A stretch of 64,000 nucleotides of DNA from Splendidivirga corallicola. GTDB taxonomy: Bacteria > Bacteroidota > Bacteroidia > Cytophagales > Cyclobacteriaceae. The notes below the pieces were generated by a model. The model saw nothing but the letters and a program-made list of their open reading frames with translations. It had not been told where the DNA came from and ran no database searches. Made by a program: the position numbers and the translations under genes. The stretch lies in NCBI GenBank assembly GCA_030442035.1, contig JAUJEA010000015.1, positions 117,764 through 181,763 on the forward strand, written 5' to 3'. Of this stretch, positions 63,923-64,000 are shown one piece after another. The first letter of the stretch is position 1. Each line of letters opens with the position of its first letter.

Positions 63923-64000
63923 ATGATGGATATTTTTAAAGGTCATAATATAATAGATTTTTCCAAAGAGTTTTCCAGTGAAGATGATTGCAAGGCTTAT
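63923..64000 (+). CDS. N-terminus of a probable IS1595-family transposase (3' end outside window)
   Basis: Two ATG codons (63923, 63926) open a frame that continues to the window edge and encodes MDIFKGHNIIDFSKEFSSED and then DCKAY. The pattern F-x-x-EFSSEDDCKAY resembles the start of IS1595 transposases just before their zinc-ribbon (Leu-x(4-8)-W then CxxC). The key zinc and DDE residues lie beyond the window, so the call rests on this short stretch. No terminal inverted repeat was found in the 50 bases upstream. Confidence 0.5.
   Translation, partial: MMDIFKGHNIIDFSKEFSSEDDCKAY

Overview
The window looks like chromosomal DNA from a marine or soil Bacteroidetes of the Cytophagales type. The evidence is AT-rich sequence, two SusC/SusD outer-membrane uptake operons, promoters of the form TTTG-N19-TAnnTTTG (clear at the tRNA gene), type B ribosomal protein L31, a PorE-like OmpA protein, and many lipoproteins and secreted beta-propellers. 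No rRNA, CRISPR array or prophage is present. Species cannot be assigned from the sequence alone.

Layout. 1-2.3 kb: the 3' end of ftsH, a lipid A gene (lpxH-like) and a secreted propeller-like protein. 2.3-3.7 kb: a TolC-family protein. 4.0-14.6 kb: two tandem SusC/SusD operons on the minus strand, each with a 145-nt leader; the leaders resemble each other closely. 15.3-21.5 kb: an orphan LuxR-type response regulator, MsrB, a WG-repeat protein, and a sodium-symporter with its 36-residue MetS-like small subunit. 21.6-25.5 kb: xylose isomerase, xylulokinase and an RmlD-like reductase. 25.7-30.2 kb: housekeeping genes (cyclophilin lipoprotein, hemC, holB-like, GlmU-like, rpmE2). 30.9-36.2 kb: a Wzi/RemB-like barrel, an MsbA-like ABC exporter and a TPR protein ending in a histidine-kinase dimerisation segment with no ATPase domain. 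36.3-43.2 kb: TerB-like, PurM, PorE-like, a conserved small protein, an HdrB/HdrC-like iron-sulfur pair and tRNA-Phe. 43.5-46.1 kb: ClpB. 46.2-47.9 kb: a gene-free stretch packed with repeats, including a 375-bp MITE-like element. 47.9-54.9 kb: a three-gene glycosyltransferase operon, then a membrane polyferredoxin beside an FAD oxidoreductase. 55.4-63.7 kb: DUF547, a barrel and lipoprotein pair, a Na+/Ca2+ exchanger, a YodC-like protein, a YCF48-like lipoprotein, an EEP-fold protein and an Lrp/AsnC regulator. The window ends in a 13-copy 8-bp tandem repeat and the first codons of a likely IS1595-type transposase.

How the genes fit together. Cell-envelope functions dominate: nutrient import (SusCD), lipid A synthesis and export (LpxH, MsbA-like), polysaccharide or glycolipid assembly (Wzi-like, glycosyltransferases), and outer-membrane maintenance (PorE-like, TolC). 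The xylAB pair gives a pentose entry route. The most unusual items are the shared, potentially structured leader in front of both susC genes, the MITE-like element with a near-perfect 8-bp target duplication, the ATPase-less sensor protein, and the uncharacterised polyferredoxin/FAD pair.
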